The position numbers and the translations under genes are program-made. The notes below the pieces were generated by a model. That model did no database searches and had not been told where the DNA came from. It was given only the letters and a program-made list of their open reading frames with translations. A stretch of DNA of 11,836 nt, from NCBI GenBank assembly GCA_016840125.1, contig JAEOSY010000188.1:1-11836 (forward strand), given 5' to 3'. Positions 7,426 through 11,836 of the stretch are shown in pieces; within the stretch, counting starts at the first letter, position 1; each line of letters starts with the position of its first letter. This DNA is from Candidatus Helarchaeota archaeon (GTDB taxonomy: Archaea; Asgardarchaeota; Lokiarchaeia; Helarchaeales; HEL-GB-A).

Positions 7426-9276
7426 ATGGCAAAAGATAAGAAAGCAGCAAAAAAGAAAACTACGGAAAAAACAAAACCCTCAGTTACAATTGTAGAGGAT
7501 AAATCAAAGCTGAAAGCAGCGGAAACCAAAACGCCGGCAGCTCCGAAAAAGCCGGCAACACCTACGAAGGCAGCTCCGAAAAAGAAAAAAGCAGTTGAAA
7601 TGAAGGCAGAAGCTCAGCCTGAACTCACTCTGGACACCTTAAGTGTCGAGGCAGTGGATGGAATTGGTCCCAAGATTACAAACAAATTGAAACCGATTGG
7701 GATCACCACCCTGGATAAGCTGGCACAGGTTATACCTGAGAACATCGCGTTGCTCACCAAGATTCCAACTCATAGGTTAATGGAGTATCAAAAGAAAGCA
7801 GAGAAAATCTTGGAACTGGAACTCGATTCAGATATGATTGATGCATTAGCAGCGAAGAACTACACCATTGAACAGGCCGTCGAGGAAAAGATCGAGGTGT
7901 TGCAAGAGATTTTTCAGGAGAGTAAGGACAACGTCAGGGAATTCTTAGGGCACTTGGTCCAAGTAGTTATGTACTTAGACGCCATAACCTGTCGGACGCA
8001 GTCCGTCTCTCTTTTGCATCGCCTAAAGAAGGCAAAACCCAGAAGACCAGCTGGAGGCATAGTAGGGGACAACCTAGATACGCTCAGTATTGAAGCCATT
8101 GATGGTATCGGTCCAAAAATAACGGAGAAATTGAATAACCTTGAAATCGTAACCATAGCAGATCTGGCGAAAGCCCGTCCAGCAGGAATCTATAAAGCAG
8201 TTGGGATTCCAGTGCATAAATTGATGGAACTGCGGAAAAAAGCCGCGATGATCCTGGCATTGGAGCTCGATGAAGACATAATCAATGCTTTAGCGGCGGA
8301 AGATTATTCCATCGAACAAGCGATTGAAGAAGATCCAGTGAAAATCAGGACTATGACAAAAAAACCACTCGAACAGATCATGGAATTCTTGGATAATATC
8401 GTTCAAGTCACCATGCATCTAGATGTACCTACCTGCCGAAATAATTCGGTGACGCTACTGCACTTGTCGAAAAAGTTGCCCAAGAAAGAAGAACGAGAAG
8501 AGGGCATTGAGTACGATGAAGTCCGCTATTTAGGAAAGGAGCAAATCTTGGCAAAGATCTTCTCGACAGAGCTAGACTTCACGATCCTGAAGCTCTTGCG
8601 AGAACGAGCAAGAAATAAAAGCGAAATCTTGAAGATTCTCGAAGGAAAACTCATGAAAACAAAACTCTCCGAAATCAACAATGTGATCGATTTGTTGGTG
8701 AGAACGGAACTGGTACAAATGGAATGGTTCGAAGGAAACTTTGATGTCCATTTGTTCATGATTTCCGATTTTGGAATCATGCGAACCCCGGCGGTAAAAA
8801 TCATTGAAGAATGTGAGAAGAACCGCCCATCGCCATTAGTCGCCGAGCAATATCTTAACCTTGTAGCAGAATTTTTCGAAGGATACACACCGACCTACGA
8901 AGACAACATGTTTATTGCGGAGAACTTGCGCGACCCGGACATTTTCGTGACCTTGACCCTTCTCAGGAACCGCATGTATCCCCTCAAGAAATTCCCGAAA
9001 GGAATGGGCGAAGGGGTTGATATGCTGTCAATAATTCGGAAGATGGAAGAGGCTGGGGTCGTCAGGATTTTCAAGGATGAGACCAAAGAAGACTGGGTAC
9101 TACTCCTCTCAGATCTACGAGCACCACAATACTATCCAGAATATATGCTAGAACACATCCGAAAGGATGCGTTTGAAAAGAAAATTTCTCCTGAAATGGC
9201 AACGAAACATCTGGATTTGCTGGAAATCCACTACGATACGTTCTTTGAGATCTATAGTAAATTTTTCCGAGAATAG
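7426..9276 (+). CDS. Cytosolic protein with Lys-rich tail, duplicated helix-hairpin-helix module and winged-helix-like C-terminal half
   Basis: 616 aa, no signal peptide or membrane span. Residues 1-62 are Lys/Ala/Pro-rich, like histone-H1 tails. Two copies of one module follow at about 67-200 and 215-348; every aligned position is offset by exactly 148 residues. Each copy starts with LDTLS-EA-DGIGPKIT-KL (17 of 20 identical), a helix-hairpin-helix motif with GIG at 79-81 and 227-229, and ends with a shared pattern LD..TCR..SV.LLH in which Cys189/His198 match Cys337/His346. Residues about 370-450 and 500-570 look like two winged-helix units (helices, then a hydrophobic beta wing ending in LMISDFG or LLLSDL). 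HhH motifs often bind DNA without sequence preference but also mediate protein contacts, so DNA binding is likely but not shown. The gene follows surface protein A by 13 nt, an unusual pairing for a nucleic-acid-binding protein. It could be a regulator of the surface genes or a partner of the basic tail of A. Confidence 0.93.
   Translation: MAKDKKAAKKKTTEKTKPSVTIVEDKSKLKAAETKTPAAPKKPATPTKAAPKKKKAVEMKAEAQPELTLDTLSVEAVDGIGPKITNKLKPIGITTLDKLAQVIPENIALLTKIPTHRLMEYQKKAEKILELELDSDMIDALAAKNYTIEQAVEEKIEVLQEIFQESKDNVREFLGHLVQVVMYLDAITCRTQSVSLLHRLKKAKPRRPAGGIVGDNLDTLSIEAIDGIGPKITEKLNNLEIVTIADLAKARPAGIYKAVGIPVHKLMELRKKAAMILALELDEDIINALAAEDYSIEQAIEEDPVKIRTMTKKPLEQIMEFLDNIVQVTMHLDVPTCRNNSVTLLHLSKKLPKKEEREEGIEYDEVRYLGKEQILAKIFSTELDFTILKLLRERARNKSEILKILEGKLMKTKLSEINNVIDLLVRTELVQMEWFEGNFDVHLFMISDFGIMRTPAVKIIEECEKNRPSPLVAEQYLNLVAEFFEGYTPTYEDNMFIAENLRDPDIFVTLTLLRNRMYPLKKFPKGMGEGVDMLSIIRKMEEAGVVRIFKDETKEDWVLLLSDLRAPQYYPEYMLEHIRKDAFEKKISPEMATKHLDLLEIHYDTFFEIYSKFFRE
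7630..8463 (+). repeat. Intragenic duplication of the HhH module (444-nt offset)
   Basis: Copy 1 runs from 7630 to 8019 and copy 2 from 8074 to 8463, both 130 codons, with no net insertion or deletion. Protein similarity is high at the hairpin and at the C-terminal CR..SV.LLH motif and lower in the middle helices, indicating an old duplication kept under constraint. Confidence 0.9.
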
Positions 9277-9286
9277 AACTTAATTT

Positions 9287-9298
9287 CTCTTTTTTTTT
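9287..9298 (+). terminator. T-run terminator of the A-HhH operon
   Basis: CTC followed by nine T (9290-9298), beginning 14 nt after the stop at 9276. No stable hairpin precedes it, consistent with archaeal T-run termination. Confidence 0.6.
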
Positions 9299-9346
9299 AT
9301 TTATTATGTAATCCTCCCCTTTTCAATAAATACAATTTTAACTAGT

Positions 9347-9371
9347 AATCTTTTTTAGAAAATCTTTTTTA
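9347..9371 (+). terminator. Duplicated T-run (AATCTTTTTTA twice), possible back-up terminator
   Basis: The 11-mer AATCTTTTTTA occurs at 9347-9357 and 9361-9371, 14 nt apart. Paired T6 runs downstream of the stronger run at 9290 could catch read-through before gene B is transcribed. The second copy runs into TATACC, so it might alternatively belong to a promoter. Confidence 0.35.
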
Positions 9372-9392
9372 TACCTATTATTCAAATTGTAA

Positions 9393-9400
9393 CCTATAAA
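9393..9400 (+). promoter_or_regulatory. Candidate TATA box for surface protein B
   Basis: CCTATAAA followed by GGAAAATAG lies about 60 nt before ATG 9457; a start about 25 nt downstream would leave a leader of about 35 nt. The core TATA plus a purine/A-rich extension loosely resembles TATAGAGAAAA ahead of gene A. The alternative TATACC at 9370-9375 cannot be excluded. Confidence 0.4.
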
Positions 9401-9445
9401 GGAAAATAGAATTTATTATTGAGGAATAGAAATAAAAAAGGATAA

Positions 9446-9450
9446 GAGGT
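9446..9450 (+). promoter_or_regulatory. Shine-Dalgarno site of surface protein B
   Basis: GAGGT lies 6 nt before ATG 9457 and is a good anti-Shine-Dalgarno match. It fixes the start of an open frame that runs off the window. Confidence 0.75.
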
Positions 9451-9456
9451 TTTAAT

Positions 9457-11836
9457 ATGAAATATAGATCAGGACTTTTCTTAATAATTCTTATACTTAC
9501 AAGTATGATTATCCCATTTTCTTTATTCAGCAACTTCAATTTATTAAATACGTCTTTGAATGAGGAAGAGAATTTATCAAACGCCCCCATTTACACTTCA
9601 GATAATATTACGCCCTATTCTATACAATGGCTCCAAAACCCGACTCTCACCTCACCCATCACGCCCCCTTGGTATGCAACATATGGGGGAGATACTACAG
9701 ATATTGATGCAAGTGATGGCAACAATCAGGCGAATGTGACAGTGACGGGAGAGAAAGGGACGAAGATTATATTTGAAAACCAACCTAACGATACGGAATG
9801 GATCGCAACTAACAATACAGCAGTTCCATTACGACCCGATTCGGATGCAGCTAATGCTACTCATCGCTGGTGGGCGTCTCATTATTGGACCGAACAGGAG
9901 GGTTTAGGAAATTCTTATGTTAGTGTGCAATGGAGGAAAAACTTCACCATGGAGTTTAATATGTCTGATTATGAAATTACTTCTGCCTCAATCGACTCCA
10001 CCGTGAATGGAACCGTCCAGGCGGGTAGTCTACAAGGTGGAGGGATTGATGTACCAACCGATACGGTCAGTCACGCGGGAGTCTATGATTATACGCGATT
10101 CTACGTGCGGGTTGCGAACTTAGCAGGCACGCAGGAGTTCGAAATTGCATATAACCAGACCAAGTATTTAGGGGCGGGAGATGCTGCGGGTGATGATTAT
10201 ATGTACGACACACTAATGGACACTATTTCAGAAGAAATTATTATCACCTACTTATCTACGATTCTGGAAGAGGATGGACATAACTTCACAATTGTTCTAG
10301 GGATGGATATCTACTGCGATGAAAATCACCAAACGGATGAAGATAACTGGAAGAGTTTAGCCATAAAGGACTTTAATTTAACTTTTTCTTATGAGAAAAT
10401 GATTGATCGCACCACATATGCGGCGTGGAATCAAATTGGTGCACAAATTCCAACTGGGAATGTGCAAATAGACGGAGCACAATTGGATTTTCAATACAAG
10501 AGCGACTATAATTGGTCACTAGTCGATTCACCCAATTCAGAAATTCGAATTGTAATCAATAATAACACTCATACCGAAACGGTTAAACTGACCAAGGCGA
10601 ATTCGACATTCCAAGAGGGAAAGGTAGGCGGGTTTGATGTGACCAATTTAATTCTGAAAAATGTGAATATTACCCTCAGCCTTCAAGTGTATATCGCGGA
10701 TAATTTTCTACTTACCCATAATATCACGGTCTCCCTTGATGAGATCTACTTGGAAATAAATTACACAGTATATGATCTTGGTCCAGTAGGACCACAACCG
10801 CCCATTTTAAACGTGGCTGCAAATACCACGAAAACCTATACGACCCTTTGGACGCAGCTCACGGTTACATGTGAAAACAAAACAGGATTTGTAGATACCG
10901 TGTGGTATCAGAACCCATTTGATTTAAACTATTACATTCTTGATGATGTCCCCTTTATAGGGCTAAATACATATCTTTTAAACTTCACGAGCGCATCACC
11001 GGGAGCTTTCCTCTTTAAGTTTTGGGCGAACAATACTTTAGGAAATCAATCATATAGGGAGATTTATGTCGTGTGGCTGACTCCAGACCCTCCCTCGTTA
11101 AGCGTTGTGGAAAATACCTCAACCCTATATACGGACCGGTGGGTTCAACTCGCAGTATTCTGTGAAAATGGTTCAGAACGAGTGGATCAGCTGTTTTACT
11201 ATAATCCCTTGAATGGAACGAATTATACATTAGCGACTAACTTTACAGGGCAGCAAAATTTCCTCCTTAACTTTACTTCCACAACCCCAGGTCCCTATAT
11301 CTTTACCTTTTGGGCGAATTCCAGCCTCGGGATGGGAATAATCACGGAAAAAGAGGTTACCATTGTCTGGGAAACCGCACAACCACCCGCCTTATCGGTA
11401 GTGGCAAATATAACAGACCCCTACATTAACTATACCTCTCAACTCGCTCTCACCGTTCAGACGGGCACTGGAAATACGTCATTAGTCTGGCTTTATAACC
11501 CCCTTAACCTTAATAATATTACTATTGATTCCAACTTCGCGGGTCAACGGAACTATCTTCTAAACTTCACCTCGGCAGCCCCAGGCGCCTACGAATTCAT
11601 CTTCTATGCCAACTCCACCCTTGGCCCCACCGCATCTAAATCATTCACCATTATCTGGGTGACACCGACCAGCCCTACGGTTACCATAGTAGCAAACACC
11701 ACTAATCCTTTTATCAATTTTGCGACCCAACTAACTGTCACCGTCCAATCTGGAAGCGGTTCTATTTCGGTGGTCACGTATTACAATCCACTCGATGTAT
11801 CGAATCATACTCTGGATTCAAACTTCACAGGACTAC
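9457..11836 (+). CDS. Surface protein B: paralogue of A, N-terminal 793 residues (3' end beyond window)
   Basis: I translated the frame from ATG 9457 to the last base: 793 codons and no stop. Residues 1-24 are a signal peptide (MKYRSG then a long hydrophobic run). The N-terminal region to about 447 matches that of A in order: WYATYGGDTTDIDA, an ANVTV strand, the YEITSASI strand, EFEIAYNQT, TIVLGMDIYCDE, FNLTFSYEK, TTYAAWNQIG, GFDVTNLI, NITLSLQVYIADNF and YLEINYTV all have counterparts in A. Tandem units begin at residues 449, 546, 644 and 740, with lengths 97, 98 and 96, the same as units 1-3 of A. Sequon density is again high. By analogy a longer repeat array, a membrane span and a basic tail should follow beyond the window, but none of this is visible. 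It probably has the same surface structural role as A, as an alternative or partner subunit. Confidence 0.93.
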   Translation, partial: MKYRSGLFLIILILTSMIIPFSLFSNFNLLNTSLNEEENLSNAPIYTSDNITPYSIQWLQNPTLTSPITPPWYATYGGDTTDIDASDGNNQANVTVTGEKGTKIIFENQPNDTEWIATNNTAVPLRPDSDAANATHRWWASHYWTEQEGLGNSYVSVQWRKNFTMEFNMSDYEITSASIDSTVNGTVQAGSLQGGGIDVPTDTVSHAGVYDYTRFYVRVANLAGTQEFEIAYNQTKYLGAGDAAGDDYMYDTLMDTISEEIIITYLSTILEEDGHNFTIVLGMDIYCDENHQTDEDNWKSLAIKDFNLTFSYEKMIDRTTYAAWNQIGAQIPTGNVQIDGAQLDFQYKSDYNWSLVDSPNSEIRIVINNNTHTETVKLTKANSTFQEGKVGGFDVTNLILKNVNITLSLQVYIADNFLLTHNITVSLDEIYLEINYTVYDLGPVGPQPPILNVAANTTKTYTTLWTQLTVTCENKTGFVDTVWYQNPFDLNYYILDDVPFIGLNTYLLNFTSASPGAFLFKFWANNTLGNQSYREIYVVWLTPDPPSLSVVENTSTLYTDRWVQLAVFCENGSERVDQLFYYNPLNGTNYTLATNFTGQQNFLLNFTSTTPGPYIFTFWANSSLGMGIITEKEVTIVWETAQPPALSVVANITDPYINYTSQLALTVQTGTGNTSLVWLYNPLNLNNITIDSNFAGQRNYLLNFTSAAPGAYEFIFYANSTLGPTASKSFTIIWVTPTSPTVTIVANTTNPFINFATQLTVTVQSGSGSISVVTYYNPLDVSNHTLDSNFTGL
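10801..11836 (+). repeat. Tandem coding repeats in surface protein B (units 1-3 and part of 4)
   Basis: Pro codons that open each unit are at 10801, 11092, 11386 and 11674. Unit 2 shares with unit 2 of A the CENGSERVD strand, the LATNFTGQ turn and a two-residue-longer GMGIITEKE hairpin absent from all other units seen, showing that units correspond by position. Confidence 0.92.

Noticed and set aside
8526..8888. 120-codon minus-strand open frame opposite the HhH gene
   Set aside because: Ser/Phe/Lys-biased shadow of the helical coding strand; no recognisable domain and no independent promoter.

Overview
The window looks like archaeal chromosomal DNA, most probably from an Asgard-type (Promethearchaeota-like) lineage. 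The grounds are very large secreted proteins packed with N-x-S/T sequons and carrying an N-terminal signal peptide (in one case also a C-terminal membrane anchor), TATA-box-like upstream elements with purine-rich Shine-Dalgarno sites, T-run terminators without strong hairpins, and a cytosolic helix-hairpin-helix/winged-helix protein of archaeal style. The lineage is an inference from protein style; no rRNA or universal marker is present. All genes are on the + strand.

Layout: (1) 2-727, the 3' end of a membrane-anchored extracellular protein that resembles the second half of a TIM-barrel glycoside hydrolase. (2) 729-1577, an unrecognised protein with about seven membrane segments, starting 1 nt after gene 1 ends. 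(3) 1578-1790, an AT-rich intergenic region with two exact 17-nt direct repeats, the second covering a TATA-like element. (4) 1791-7412, surface protein A, 1873 aa: signal peptide, two related beta-sandwich-like N-terminal domains, 14 tandem Ig-like repeats of about 96 aa, one membrane span and a very basic 65-residue cytosolic tail. (5) 7426-9276, a 616-aa protein with a Lys/Ala/Pro-rich tail, an exactly duplicated helix-hairpin-helix module and a probable winged-helix C-terminal half, 13 nt behind A and probably co-transcribed. (6) 9277-9456, terminator-like T-runs and a candidate promoter. (7) 9457-window end, surface protein B, a paralogue of A (793 codons visible, still open at the edge).

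The main result is the A - HhH protein - B arrangement. A and B are related over their whole visible length, and their repeats match in order: repeats 1, 2 and 3 are 97, 98 and 96 aa long in both. This points to duplication of a whole multi-repeat gene, not independent repeat growth. The repeats carry sequons at fixed alignment positions, one kept as N-x-T in all 14 repeats of A, suggesting a rod-like surface fibre sheathed in glycan. The basic tail of A and the basic, possibly nucleic-acid-binding protein in the same operon suggest a link between cell surface and cytosol, but that link is a hypothesis. No tRNA, rRNA, CRISPR array, IS element or origin was seen.
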